Below are positions 1 through 11,454 of a stretch of DNA of 64,000 nucleotides, in pieces (within the stretch, counting starts at the first letter, position 1; each line of letters begins with the position of its first letter). This stretch comes from Thamnaconus septentrionalis. Its lineage: Eukaryota; Chordata; Actinopteri; Tetraodontiformes; Monacanthidae. Position numbers and translations under genes: made by a program. Under the pieces are notes generated by a model, which worked only from the letters and a program-made list of their open reading frames with translations, had not been told where the DNA came from and did not search any database. The DNA is taken from assembly GCA_009823395.1 (NCBI GenBank), contig CM020512.1:748405-812404 (forward strand), in the 5' to 3' direction.

Positions 1-733
1 AACTCTGCACTCTGAGGAAACGTTAGTCAGGAGATCCGCGAGGTTGGCGTTCTGTTCTCCGTCAGTCTGGAGAAACATAGTGCAGTCAGGGTCTTTTTTA
101 TTGGGCGGCTGCTCCGCTGGGGGAGACATGGACAGGATCAACTGTGGGCTCTTTTGAAGGTGGAGCGACGCCTTGTGATTACGGTGCCGCAGAGCACTGA
201 GCAAATGTTAACGCAGGACTGTGAACAAAATACAAAATATTAAACCATGCAGCGATGTGACGACCGCCTTCTGATCCAACCTTCTGTCCATCCATCCATC
301 CCTCCATCTCTCCCTCCACCTCTCCTTCCCTCCCCCTCCCTCTCTCCCCCTCTCAACCCATTCCTCCTTCTCTCCCTCCCCCTTCCTCCTCTCTCCCTTT
401 CCCATCCCTCCTTCCCCTCGCTTCCTCCCCCTACTTACCTCCACTCATCCCTCCTTCCTTCCCTCCATGCATCCCCCTCTTACTCCCTCATTCACTATCA
501 CCCTCTATTCCTCCCTCTCCCCTCATCCACTCATCCCTCCTTTCTTCCCTCCATGCATCCCCCTCTTACTCCCTCCTTCCCTCTCACCCTCTTTTCCTCC
601 CACTCCCCTCCATCCATCCCTCCTTCCCCCTCTCCCTCCCACCTTCCCTTCTGTCCCTCTTTCCTTCCTCTTTACCTCCCTCCCTCGCTCCCTCCATCCC
701 ACTTTCCCTCCCTATCTCCATCCCCTCCTCCAG
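1..733 (+). other. 3' part of the last intron of the Wnt5-class gene
   Basis: Non-coding sequence upstream of the Wnt exon. Bases 1-245 are ordinary unique-looking sequence with nothing recognised. Bases 246-733 are an extended C/T-rich tract that ends in a CCTCCTCCAG acceptor at 724-733. The intron continues beyond the left edge. Confidence 0.8.
246..733 (+). repeat. Long CCCT/CCATCC-rich polypyrimidine tract abutting a splice acceptor
   Basis: About 490 bases are almost purely C and T on the plus strand, built from degenerate CCCTC, TTCC and CATCC units. A diverged internal duplication is visible: the ATGCATCCCCCTCTTACTCC block near 468 recurs near 552. The tract serves as an exaggerated polypyrimidine tract for the acceptor at 732-733. 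Open frames through it are low-complexity artefacts. Confidence 0.9.
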
Positions 734-1192
734 ACGGTGTCGGACCTGGCCCACGTGTCCTGCAAGTGTCACGGTGTGTCTGGCTCGTGCAGCCTGAAGA
801 CGTGCTGGCTGCAGCTGGCTGACTTCCGGCGGGTGGGCGATGCACTGAAGGAGCGCTACGACGGCGGCGCTGCCATGCGGCTCAACGGCCGTGGCAAGCT
901 GGTGCCGCTGAGTGGGCGCTTTAGCCCACCCGGCGCTGCCGACCTGGTGTACCTGGATCCCAGCCCAGACTACTGCCTGCGGAACCAGAGCACAGGCTCG
1001 CCAGGCACGGCGGGCCGCCTCTGCAACAAGACGTCAGAGGGCACGGACGGCTGCGAGCTCATGTGCTGTGGCCGTGGCTACGACCAGTACAAGGCCCAGC
1101 TGGTGGAGCGCTGCCACTGCAAGTTCCACTGGTGCTGCTACGTCAAGTGCAAGCGCTGCACCCGCATCGTTGACCACTTTGTCTGCAAGTGA
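734..1192 (+). CDS. wnt5a: Wnt5-class ligand, terminal coding exon (wnt5a-like)
   Basis: This exon encodes the C-terminal 152 residues of a secreted Wnt ligand, which in this class acts mainly through Frizzled/Ror non-canonical signalling. The exon opens [19 protein letters not shown]; the serine in GVSGSC is the position that carries the palmitoleate in Wnt proteins. The Wnt5-typical run [11 protein letters not shown], then [32 protein letters not shown] and a final FVCK follow. Sixteen cysteines and two N-glycosylation sequons (NQS, NKT) are present. Residues such as [11 protein letters not shown] and GYDQ agree better with WNT5A than WNT5B as I recall them, so the paralogue call is moderate while the Wnt5 call is firm. 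The start is set by the CAG acceptor at 731-733, which sits where WNT5 genes have their last intron. The frame is intact and stops at TGA 1190-1192. Earlier exons lie off the left edge. Confidence 0.93.
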   Translation, partial: TVSDLAHVSCKCHGVSGSCSLKTCWLQLADFRRVGDALKERYDGGAAMRLNGRGKLVPLSGRFSPPGAADLVYLDPSPDYCLRNQSTGSPGTAGRLCNKTSEGTDGCELMCCGRGYDQYKAQLVERCHCKFHWCCYVKCKRCTRIVDHFVCK

Positions 1193-1418
1193 GGGCCAAG
1201 GGGTAAAGATTAGTAAAGAACAGAGTTCCTTATTCCTTCCTTCCTTCCCTCCTTCCCTCCATCCTTCCTCCTTCCCTCCATCTCTTTTTTCCCTCATTCC
1301 CTTCTCTCTCACCCTCTCTTCCTCTCTCCCTCTTTCTTCCCTCCCTCCATCCATGCCTAGAGTAGAAGAGCACAGAGTAAGAGGGAGAGAGAGGGAGAGA
1401 GAATGGAAGAAACAAGAA

Positions 1419-1420
1419 AC

Positions 1421-1451
<31 letters not shown>

Positions 1452-1608
1452 ATATATATGTATGTATGTATGTGTGTATATATATGTATGTATGTATGTG
1501 TGTGTATATATATACACATATATACACACATATATATACATATATATATATATTTATACACACACATATATATATATATTTATACACACATATATACATA
1601 TATATATT
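1419..1608. repeat. Compound TA/TATG/TG microsatellite
   Basis: Alternating TA, ATGT and TG units, followed by CACA/TATA units, so parts are mutually complementary and could fold back. It lies in the candidate Wnt5 3' UTR. Confidence 0.95.
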
Positions 1609-2337
1609 TTAGAGTTAAAACAATGATGCCATCACAACAAAAAGACTGACTCGTTTTTGAAAAATAAGTAAAAATAATTACATCTTCAGAGAGTATCGTG
1701 AAATATTTATTTTTTTCAGATTATGTTTTTGTTTTCATCCTTCTGGCCTCATAAGCCAGCTGCCAGTTTTAATTCCTAAACAGTCACAAACTGGCTGCAA
1801 ACATGGAGTGACTGTGCTGAGAGCAGGGAGGAGGAACACTATTGGCCGGGACACGGGCCGCAAGCAGCCAGTCACAGCACAGAGGTTCCCTCAGGCGCTG
1901 CTGCAACTTCCTCCAACCGTTATGCACTTTGATAACAGAGGCTTTGACCCCGCCTGTTTGTGTGTGTGTGCGTGCGCGCGCGTGTACACCTGTTTGTTCT
2001 TGTTTCTTGTTCAGCCAATATATCCACATTATAACCTCTACATTCTTCCGTAATCAACTTCCAATTGTCCAATTTAACATTTTTCACCAGTGCTTTACAT
2101 GGTGCCAGTATATAGGGGGCAGTGTCGAGACTACAACTGTATATAGTACGTCTACTCAACAAATCAATTAACTGTATTTATTATCATTTTTTTAATCTTT
2201 TTTTAGGCAGATTACTACTTTTTCAGCACGGGCCCACTCATTTCGTGTTCACTATTTTTTTTTTAGTTTAATTTTGAAAGGGAAATGCACCTTATTGTTT
2301 TGGACCCACAAGTCCCTCTTTCTCACTCGGCTTTCCT

Positions 2338-2340
<3 letters not shown>

Positions 2341-2420
<80 letters not shown>
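2341..2420. repeat. (CA)n microsatellite, about 40 uninterrupted units
   Basis: Perfect AC dinucleotide run of about 80 bp. Confidence 0.97.
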
Positions 2421-2421
<1 letters not shown>

Positions 2422-2632
2422 TGTCATTTAGTACCACTCAGCTGACTGCTCACTCACTCACCTTGTGATGATTCTCCATAACCACCAGCTACTTTTACCA
2501 ATCCCACTGTGTATATTTATAAGCTTTTCTTCATGAACTTTATGAGTTTTTTGGGTTTTGTTTTTTTCTTCAAATGTTATAGCTGATATGTTGTTATTTT
2601 TTATAAATTGGCTCAATGCTCTACTTTGTTTC

Positions 2633-2638
2633 AATAAA
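2633..2638 (+). promoter_or_regulatory. AATAAA polyadenylation signal, candidate end of the Wnt5 transcript
   Basis: First plus-strand AATAAA after the Wnt stop codon, in a T-rich context (TTGTTTCAATAAATATC) and followed by an A-rich stretch at 2649-2671. Confidence 0.45.
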
Positions 2639-2925
2639 TATCAAATGTAAAAAACAAACCAAACAAAAAACACCTGGTGGGGAGTTTCTTAATCACGGCT
2701 CTCATGCCGGTTCATCACTGTATTGCCTTGTGCTTCTTTAAGACAAGTCTTTTAAGTTCTACATATAGATCTATTTTATGATTGAGATTTATGAACAGGA
2801 TGCTCCTACTCATCTTTCCGAAGCAAAAGCGTCGGATGACGGCTGTTTCAAGCGTGTAGCCAGCAGATTGGCTTTTTGGGAAGATGATGGCCTGAAGATT
2901 TGGACGTCTCGCAGGAGGACGTCCA

Positions 2926-3512
2926 CGATCACCTCCACCCTCACCAGCACCTCCACCACCTCCAGCTGTCCTACCACCTCCACATCATTCACCACCACCT
3001 CCATCACCTCCACCTCGACCGCCACCATCTCCATCTCAATCACCATCACCACCTCCACCTGTCCTACCACCTCCACATCATTCACTACCACCTCCATCAC
3101 CTCCACCTCGACCACCACTATCTCCACCTCAATCACCATCACCATCACCGCCTCCACCGCCTCCACCTCTACCACCACCACCTCAATCACCAGGGCCACA
3201 ACCAACACCAGCACCACCACTTCCACCTCCACTACCAGCACCACCTCCTCCATCTCAATCACCACCACAACTACCACCACCACCTCAACCACCACCATTA
3301 CCACCTTCCCAATAGCACCACCACCTCCACCCCCATTACCACCAGCTCTGCTAACACCACCTCCACCAGTACCACCACGACCATCGAAAGCACCACTACC
3401 ACTAACCTCACCACCACTGCCATCATCACCACCACCACCACTACCACCCCAACCTCTACCCTCTCCACAAATACCATCACCACCACCACCACCACTACCA
3501 CCAACGTTCCAT
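2926..3512. repeat. (CCA)n / CCACCT-type trinucleotide array
   Basis: About 590 bp of degenerate CCA, CCT and CAT triplets with a roughly 105-bp higher-order repeat: the block GTCCTACCACCTCCACATCATTCAC occurs near 2966 and again near 3060. Long open frames on both strands (Thr/Ser-, His- and Val-rich) are a by-product of triplet periodicity. Confidence 0.92.
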
Positions 3513-3756
3513 AGATCCACGACGGTGGAGCGTTTGCGAGGAGGAACGATTAATCACGTGGTTTCAGAGGAGGAGGAAAAGGACGGGGAGGAGATTGTCT
3601 GGATCATCTGGAGGGCTCGTCAGAGGGCCAGCGGTCGAGGAGGAGATGCATGGGAGCAGAAGAGGAGATTGGGTAACGAGAGACGGGAGATCGCAACAAG
3701 GGCTGTGAGTGATGAGGAGCCTGGTGGGGAGAGGGGGGGTGTAAAACGCTCTTGAC

Positions 3757-5065
3757 GTAAATCAATCAATCAATCAATTAAGTTTTATTTGTACAGCGCT
3801 AAATCACATCCAAAGGCGTTTCAAAGCACTTTGTACAATCAGAAGAAAAACAAACTGGTCCCCCTGAGCAAGCAAGGTGCGACAGCGGCCAGGAAAAACT
3901 TCCCTGTGGGAAGAAACCTAGAGAAGATCCAGACTCCAGAGGGCCGTCATCTGCTTATGACTAGTTCGGGTGAGAAGAAAATACCAAAAATGTAGAGATA
4001 GAGAGAAAACTAGAAGTAGGCAGGCCAGAGTGAGTTGCAGGTTTAACAATAAAGCTGTCACAATATAAATGTGAATATATAAGTAAGATATATAGACATA
4101 CAGAAAGACACACTTAAGTATATGAGGTGTATCAATATAAATATCGTGTATGAATGTGTGAATGAAAGGCCAATGGAAAGTGCTTTGGGGTACCGTGAAG
4201 GTGCTGGAAAAAGCGCTATATAAGTGCAGTCCATTTACCATTTATAAACGTAGATGTATATAAATAGATGTGTCGTATACATCAAATTATTATAAAATTG
4301 AATTAGGATTAAATGTTAAATAGCGGGCTGCTGTCCATGTAGAATGTGTTTGTGTTTGGGAGGGCAAGAGTTTATAATGACACATGATCCGCCATAAATC
4401 AAGTTCTAGGTCCTGATCCTGCTGGTGAAGATAAAGCGATGGCACCAAGGACTGCATTCTCTAGCTCCCAGTGTCACGGTCATCACCTTCCAGGGACACA
4501 AAGAGACTGCAGCAGTATCGTGCATATAATAGGTAGTTCAGGTAGTAGCTGTAAGCCGGGAGATGGTTCCAAAGTAAAGGAGTCAAAAGCTAAAACTTCT
4601 ACCTCCTGATCTAATTTTAGAGACTTCCAGCTACCAAAAGTCCTGAATCCTCAGAACGATGGGCTCTCGGAGGATGATAAGTCATTCATTGTAGGAGCCT
4701 GAGAGTGAAGGGCTTTGTAAATTATTAGCAGGATCTTAAATTAAATTCTGGATTTAACTGGAAGCCAATGTAAAGATGCTAAGACTAATGTGCTGTCTCC
4801 TCCCAGTTTGAGTTAGTAGATGTGCATTGAGTTAATTGTAAGGTCCTAAGAGAAGAGTTTGGGCACCCCGATAATATGGAATTACAGTAACCTAATCTAG
4901 AAGTAACAAACACATGGATGATTTTTTTTCCTGCATTTTTATAATACAATACATTCCTAATTTTAGAAATATTTCCTAAATGGAAAAAGCTGTCCTTGCT
5001 ACGTTATGAATATGGGAGTTAAATGTCAGGTCCTGATCAAAAATGACTCCAAGGTTTCTTAAAAA
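3757..5065 (-). mobile_element. L2-type LINE, copy 1, 5'-truncated (3' UTR plus last codons)
   Basis: Read on the minus strand, this ends in the fish L2-type 3' terminus (GCGCTGTACAAATAAAACTT) followed by a TGAT-repeat tail, seen on the plus strand as AATCAATCAATCAATC at 3761-3776. The same 3' UTR blocks recur in the copies at 20664 and 46495. The only coding remnant is near the 5' break, with minus-strand NLGVIFDQDLTFNSHIHNV at about 5000-5065, matching the region after the reverse transcriptase in copy 3. A SINE-like 3' segment (4140-4240) lies within the UTR. Truncation at about 5065 is typical 5' truncation. Confidence 0.85.
4140..4240 (+). mobile_element. 3' part of a tRNA-derived SINE
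   Basis: The block GTGCTTTGGGGTACCGTGAAG, then AAGCGCTATATAAGTGCAGT and CCATTTACCATTTA, matches the 3' half of the fuller SINE at 20978-21230. The tRNA-like head is missing. Confidence 0.65.
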
Positions 5066-5330
5066 TATCAGACATCGACTGATATTTACACTGGTAAGAT
5101 GAGACCAACTTTCAGGGAGCACATTCCATGTGTGACCCCTCTCTCCTCCATCTCCACCATCACCATCACCAACACCACCACCACTACCACTCGCACCGCC
5201 CCTACCAGTCCCACCTACGATCCCCTGCACCACTCCCACCTCCATCACCACCACGTCGACTGATATTTACACTGGTAAGACGAGACCAACTTTTAGGGAG
5301 AACATCTCATGTGTGATCCCCTTCTCCCCA
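5066..5330. repeat. Direct duplication of a ~75-bp unit around a CAC-rich spacer
   Basis: The unit CGACTGATATTTACACTGGT...GAGACCAACTTT...CATGTGTGA at 5070-5140 recurs at 5258-5325 with a few substitutions. A CCA/CAC-rich spacer of about 110 bp lies between. It directly adjoins the broken end of L2 copy 1. Confidence 0.8.
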
Positions 5331-5559
5331 AAACTTCATTCCCTATTTGTTCTTCTTTCTCTCCCACCAACACAGGGAAAAGCTGTGTAAATATTTACGC
5401 ACCTCTGCTGTGGAAAAACAAAACAGTCTAGGATCCTTCGGTTGTGGCTTGGCACGGGCCGATAAGGTTGCGATTTTGTTTTTTTGTTTTTTTTGCACAC
5501 ACAATTGACTGTCAACCGCAAGACCACTTTCATGATTATAACACGCATGCGCACAAACA

Positions 5560-5592
5560 CACACACACACACACACACATACACACACACAG
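5560..5592. repeat. (CA)n microsatellite
   Basis: About 16 CA units with one TA interruption. Confidence 0.9.
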
Positions 5593-7722
5593 GATGCCGA
5601 TTTTGAGCAACTTACGTCCCACTGCCGTCTTTTCTTCACAGTTTATCCAACAGCGACGCTTAATTAGTCCTTTCCCCACTTCCCCAGAAAAGACAAATGA
5701 GGCTCTTTAGGATATCGCAATGTGCAAAACAATTACACAACAGGGCGTCGTACCTTTAAACACTCGCTCAAAACTCTAACACACTAGTCCAAGGCTTTTC
5801 TCTTCCCTTCCCTCATTGGAATGTAGCCCCTCCACACAACAGTCCTGTATCAATCACATGCTGTCGTGTTGAGCTAAACAATGAGATCGTTTTATTTTGT
5901 GGGTGAATCGTTAACTGTAGATGCCGGCAGCTTCCTATCGTGAATATACAATATATGCCAAAATGAATCCATGATGCAACATTAAAAACTAGAAGTGGTC
6001 AACAGGAACATTGCCTTTATGTGATTTAACCCCTTAAGCCCGAGAGACCCTCAATTGGGGTCCAGAGAGAAAACTTGTGGAACAGAGCGTGAAAACTCGT
6101 ACTAATTGCGAAGATTTTTGAAATCAAAGTAACCCACAGGGCCTGGGCTACAAGACCATGAAAGCCATTTTTTCATGCGCCAAACACAACCCAAACAAGA
6201 ACTAAATGAATAACCAACATTAATCAAAGTCAACTAAGAATTCTAAAGATAGGTACACCATGGTGGAAAGTCCTTGGTGGCCAAGTGTGCTTGTTCATGG
6301 CAGTAAATTGTCGGTGACACTCTTCCCGGATTGAATCCTGCCCACGACCGTATAATAAGTTTTTCACCGCAAATGGCTAAAATGTAATAAATAAATACAT
6401 AATTGAATACATCACTAATTGTGTCATTGTTTCAGTTCAAGTGGAAATGAATGCCTAGAATATTCACTTAATAATAATTGTCTATTTAATTATTCAAAAT
6501 TGTATGTGAACTAATTTATTTAAAAAAAACCATCTTCAGCACATGTTAAATTGTTTCATGGTTCTCTCTAAACAGAACATTTGATGAGATGTTTTTTCAG
6601 ATGCTTGAAGAACATAACCATAACATAAACCCCATCCCAACATCAACTCTAGCCCAAAACATGAAATTTTTGACTGAATTCAACAGTTAATCTCTATTAT
6701 CATTCTTAATAATTACTCAATGGTTATTGTACTTGTCTTGTACATACACATTTAAGGGTTGGGGGGAAGGAAAGGATCCAGTCTACCCCATCTTCATTTG
6801 ATATATCATTAGTGACTATATACAATAATAACGATTAAACAATAATTATGTTATAATAACAATTAAAATATTATTTGATTATATGTTTTATTTATTTATT
6901 TACATTCCTTATTATCTTCTCTCCAATTTTAAGCGACCGCCCTACTGCACCCTCGCAGGCCCCACCATGAACACCACTGATCTAAAAAATACTTATTATC
7001 ATTATTATTGCATGCTGTGCTAAGCTGAAAGAAGGCTATTTTAATAGCCGGGCTGCAAGGCTATACTGGCTTGTACACAAGCTGTCCTCAGAACAGTAGT
7101 GTGCCTGGTGCAAGCCTGTGCAAAGGTGATAATTATGATGATGAATGGAACAGGCTGGATAAAAAACAGAGGGTTGCTCTGCTTATCAAGTGGTTTCACT
7201 CTGTTTTCTTTCACTCCCACCACCCTACCCCAAGACAAATAATAATAATTTTTAAAAAAAACCTCAGAGTTTCATTAGGATGATTATGTGACAAGTTATG
7301 TTTTCCTAAAACAAAACGTGCGGTTGATACAATGCAAGCTCCGTCTGCTGATGCCAGATCTGCTGACGCAGCTTTGAAGATTTATAAATACAGTACGTTG
7401 TTAGTCGCGTCTATCCTGCAGTGGAAAAGTAGTGCAATACCTTGAACACAATGTTACTTGTCTGCTCTTATTTGTGTGATATATTCACATCTCCTTAGCT
7501 TTAGCTTCATATGTGAAACCAAACATCTGGCCAAGTGAATTCTAGCATATACATGTATGTTGCAAACCAAAAGCACATCTTAAGAAAGAAACGTTAGTAT
7601 TTTCTTTTTATTTAATCTTTTTTATACACATTACCATTCAGGAGTTCCACAGGGGAATAAAACACACCCCAGTGTAAATATAATAGAAGTTAGAGAATCT
7701 CAAATTTATTACATGCTATACT
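5593..7722. other. Intergenic, AT-rich, no gene recognised
   Basis: No coding exon, structural RNA or clear mobile element was recognised on either strand. A weak tRNA B-box-like string (GGATTGAATCC) lies near 6333, but no A box or cloverleaf could be drawn around it. Confidence 0.6.
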
Positions 7723-7870
7723 AGGCATGGCCAAACTACGGCCCGAAGGCCATATGCGGCCCGCTAAACTTTTTAATATGGCCCGCTGAACTTGAAGAAA
7801 TTATAATAATATTAAGAAAGTAGTAAAATAGCTATATTTCACCAAATTTTTCAGTGTTGTAAGAGCAAAT
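7723..7870 (+). mobile_element. hAT-type element terminus
   Basis: The sequence GGCATGGCCAAACTACGGCC followed by GCGGCCCGC and ATGGCCCGC motifs is the common terminal sequence of fish hAT elements (family recognised from memory). It is a fragment; no partner end is visible before the next element starts at 7873. Confidence 0.55.
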
Positions 7871-7999
7871 ACAATTAAAGCTGCAAGCAGCGTTTGCGGG
7901 ACTGAGCCACCATGGCCGAAGCCGACCCCTGATGACCCCCGACCTCTGCCGACGCCCAGCGACATCTGCTGACTCTGAGAGAGGTCTATGCAAATGATG

Positions 8000-8340
8000 C
8001 AGATTTTTTACCTCCAGCCTTTGTTTTTTTGTTTTTTTTGGAAGATGCTGTCAAATGTAAATTATAGGCCTTGATGAGACAAACACGTGGGTGTTTGAAT
8101 GGTTGAAACTTCCCTAAAGGAAACTGCAGCCATTTATGTGTGTGTTGAAAAAGCGGGAGAAAAGGTCTAATTAATCATCATAAGCCTGTGTATGCAAATG
8201 ATGCAGATTTTTTACATGCAGTTTTTTTTTTGAAGTGGCTGTCAAATGTAAAATATAGGCCTTGACGAGACAAACACGTGGATGTTTGAATGACGTCTGT
8301 AGCACTTTCCTAAAGGAAACTGCAGCCATTTACAGTATGT
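8000..8340. repeat. Two tandem ~195-bp units inside the composite repeat
   Basis: ATGCAAATGATGCAGATTTT, then GTCAAATGTAAA, ATAGGCCTTGA and AGACAAACACGTGG, and CCTAAAGGAAACTGCAGCCA occur twice in the same order, starting near 7988 and 8193. A third, more diverged relative lies near 10550-10650. Confidence 0.8.
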
Positions 8341-8845
8341 GTGTGTTGAAAAAGAGGGAGAGAAAGAGAAAGGTGTTAGGGCTCCCAACAGAGTTAGCTC
8401 CGCTAGCTCCGCTTTTGCAACCTTGGAAATATAAGCTTAGTACTCTGCCAATTCTGCATCTACATGAAAGATATTGATATCATCTTTTAGCTAAGGGTTT
8501 CAGCAATCTAACGATGTATAGTTTTCTGGGGTGTGAATAATGTTGAAGGCGTGGTCTGTGAAAAAACGGACAGTATTTTTTTTCATTTAAGCGATCTCAA
8601 ACAATTTGAAATATGTCACTTCCTGTTGGTCACACTGTGATGGCTGTTTCTGCTTTGCCTCTAACTGTGAAGGCTCCGCATACTTGATTGCCCTGTCTGC
8701 GTGGACATCACACCTCTTTCCTTCACACCTCTGGTTTCCCATAGTGGTCCCCTGTTGTGCACTGGGCCATCTCCCGTGGCATGACTGCCGTCCCACTTGG
8801 AGCCTTTTGTTTAACCAGTTGCCCTTCCAGGATCAGACCACCTTT

Positions 8846-10140
8846 GGGCATTTACCAACAGGGGCCCTAGGTAACATCTCGATACGGTACGGGTCGGTAA
8901 TCAGGCATTTCCACGAGCCCCAGCACGTTCACAGGGGTTACGATTTTGGTACCTGCATCGTTGGGGTTCGAAGCATGCAGAGCTGAGACCGTATGGGTGA
9001 CGTAGCAATGTGCAGGGCACTGATTGGGTAAGAGTTTTGACGAAAGCCAAAGGCGGTCTTTCACGAAAGACCAAAACCGCCATTTTTTAAATGCCCCGTG
9101 TGTGGATTTTTACAGTTCACGTATTAAAAACTGAAAAGCTTATGAAACTGTACCATGGGCGAACGTAGAACTACAGACGTTCTGTTCTCCGTGACCGATG
9201 AAAAAGCTCAAAGAGAGAGAGCTGGACGGACGGAGCGACACGCAATGAAAAGCCTTACTGGTTTCGCAGCCGGTGGCCGTCGCTGTACAGCGAAACAGTG
9301 TCCGGAGAAATAAAATTTAAAAAATGCCGAGCGACTACCGAAGCACCAAGGACTACAACGGTCGGAGTGGAACAAATAGAGAAAATGTAGGAGGTTTGTT
9401 CAGCCTAATGCGGATGCGATGGAACACAGACGCGGTGGCCAACGGGAGTGAGATGGGCTCGACTGGGCCGGTGGACGACGAAAGAATAGTCGACCATGAC
9501 ACAATTTGAAAACATGCTTGATGACTGTAAATGTGTTTTATAACATCAAACAACTTTAGTTTGAAGGCTATTTGCAAAGTACGGCCGCTGAATCGTGTCA
9601 ATAAACTGCTAGCCACCACCGCTAACTCCGTGCTCTGCTTGTGTTGTGTTCGCTGGCAGCGAAACTTAAGAGGCGGCGATTCTGACTCGCAAGTTTCGTA
9701 AGTTTCACTCCTTATAACGATTTTAACGCTGCTCGCTTGTTAACACCGGTCGAATAGAGTTGTTGCTGTTTTGTGTTTTGTGTGGACTTAAGTTGTGCGG
9801 ATATTCTTGTATAATAAACGACTGTGAGACTCAGGTGATCGTTTCAGCGTCTACATTTTCCCTTCTAGGACAGTGTTTTGATACAAGTCAACAGTAATAA
9901 ACAAAATCATTCTAAGCCCTACGAAAATGTCTTGCACAAAACAAAACCACGGTTAATACAAAAAGTGAATCCTATGGTTTCGGGGACATGGGAGGCACAA
10001 AAAAACCTTCGGTTCGCCTTGCAACCGTGACTCCGCCCACGCTCAGGTACTGGCCAGGCTTATGGAAATACCTTTCAACCGAGCTGTCCCGTACCGTGCA
10101 GGGCTGGCACTAGCCGCTCCGGGCTAGTTGGTAAACGCCC
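8846..10140. mobile_element. PIF/Harbinger-type DNA element, non-autonomous
   Basis: The left end (GGGCATTTACCAAC...CGATACGGTACGG) and the right end (CCGTACCG...GTTGGTAAACGCCC) form imperfect terminal inverted repeats about 1.3 kb apart. The interior carries a Myb/SANT-like relic at 9303-9509 but no transposase that I can see. Flanking trinucleotides (TTT and TAA) do not give a clean duplication, so the class rests on the ends and the Myb-like relic. Confidence 0.65.
9303..9509 (+). pseudogene. Myb/SANT-like DNA-binding protein relic of a Harbinger element
   Basis: The plus-strand frame reads MPSDYRSTKDYNGRSGTNRE from 9324, then NGSEMGSTGPVDD and a stop at 9507-9509. The pattern DYR..KD.NGRSG..R followed by a W- and N-G-containing stretch is the C-terminal half of the Myb/SANT-like domain found in Harbinger accessory proteins (family knowledge). 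The tryptophan-rich first helices are not recoverable upstream, where frames are broken. Non-functional. Confidence 0.6.
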
Positions 10141-11039
10141 TAAGTTCCTCTTGTCCTTCCCCCCTTTTACCAAAAATGCATAAAACCTGAATGTTCCCTT
10201 CTTCTGGACACACACACCGAGCCCGCCTCAGGTGCGTGTCGGAGCTCCGTAATAAAACTCTCAGCAGACTCTGGATTCCTCTTGCAGATCTTCATTTTTT
10301 CCACCACACACACCAAAAAAATTACAGTGTACGCAACGTAGAGCTTGATGAGACGAACACGTGGGTTTTCGCTGCATGAATTTTCGATTTTCCTAGAGGG
10401 CGCTACGTGCATTTTTAGTTTTCTGGTGTTTCTGACAGTATAGTCCGCGCCTCTGTCGACGCCCCCTGATGTGATTTGAAGCATGTTTAGTGGGTGAAAT
10501 GAGAAATGGAAGAGGTCTTAATCATATTCATTTTACCATGTGTGTAAGCAAATTATGCAGATTTTGCACGTTACGATTGTTTTTGGTCAAAGTTGTCAAG
10601 TGTAAATCCTTGAGGAGACAAACACATGGGATTTTTAATGATAGCTGTACCACCTTCCAAATGACAATGAATCAATGTATTTTTTCAAATTTTTCAAATT
10701 TAAGTTCCTCCTCTCCCCCCTCCTCTATGGGGGTATTATTGTAGCAAAACAATTGTAATCGCGGATCTGAAATCTGTGTGCGCGTATTCACATTTGTACT
10801 TGCAATCAAGATCTGTGTGTGCGCGTCTACATCTGTATGTGTGTGTTTAAAATCCTGTTGTAAGACAGTCAAATCCATATCCTGAAATGTTTTCTCTTAA
10901 CAATTGAAGCTTTTCCCAGACGGGTGTAACAACTGTGTGTGTATTGGAGTTGTAAAAAACGCTGATTTTGACCAGTGTTTGACCAGTGTTCAAACAAGTG
11001 GAAATGGCTCTCTTCCTGAGTATATTGATATTGTTTTTG

Positions 11040-11215
11040 CTTTGTTTCTTATTATTAGGGACTGGGCCCGCGGAAGACCATTTCGAAATGAACTGGTCTT
11101 TCGCAAGGGCGAAAGACCCTATTGTTTTTGCTTCGTTTCGTATTAGGGACTGAGCCGGCGGAAGACCAGTTCGAAATGACCTGGTCTTTCGCAAGGGCAA
11201 AAGACCCTAGGACTA
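11040..11215. repeat. Two ~95-bp tandem blocks with internal inverted symmetry
   Basis: Each block contains GGAAGACCA or GGAAGACCAG, TTCGAAATGA and then CTGGTCTTTCGCAAGGGC. GACCAGTTCGAA and CTGGTC are mutually complementary, so each block can form a hairpin. The blocks begin near 11058 and 11148. Confidence 0.75.
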
Positions 11216-11454
11216 AGCAAAATTTTTGCAAAATGCTGTGTCTTACCTTTATGACAGTTGCAATGACAGAATAGATGATAAGATGAAACATAATTTGTTT
11301 CCACATTATGGAAACAAATCACATCACTCATACAATTACATATGTGAGCTGAAAGTGAGCACAGTCAACTGTTTGTCTCGTCTCTTTTTTTTGGGGGGAC
11401 GGGGGTTGGGGGTGGGTTGAAAGGATGACTGTAACATTCAGTATGGTATACTGA

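Larger units (their letters stand above)
1193..2655 (+). other. Candidate 3' UTR of the Wnt5-class gene
   Basis: Non-coding sequence between the stop codon and the first plus-strand AATAAA (2633-2638). It contains a CCTTC-rich tract (1225-1355), a TA/TG microsatellite (1419-1608) and a long CA run (2341-2420). Its 3' boundary is inferred only from the polyadenylation hexamer; a longer UTR is possible. Confidence 0.5.

Noticed and set aside
467..733. Upstream extension of the Wnt frame into the pyrimidine tract
   Set aside because: The frame is open only because the tract is Pro/Ser/Leu low complexity. The CAG acceptor at 731-733 and Wnt homology starting at 734 mark an exon edge.
2778..3755. 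Open frame of 325 codons through the CCA array
   Set aside because: Thr/Ser/Pro triplet repetition on every frame of both strands; a product of (CCA)n periodicity with no domain or splice context.
6325..6345. Possible tRNA gene from a B-box-like string
   Set aside because: Only the B-box-like GGATTGAATCC is present; no acceptor stem or A box could be placed.
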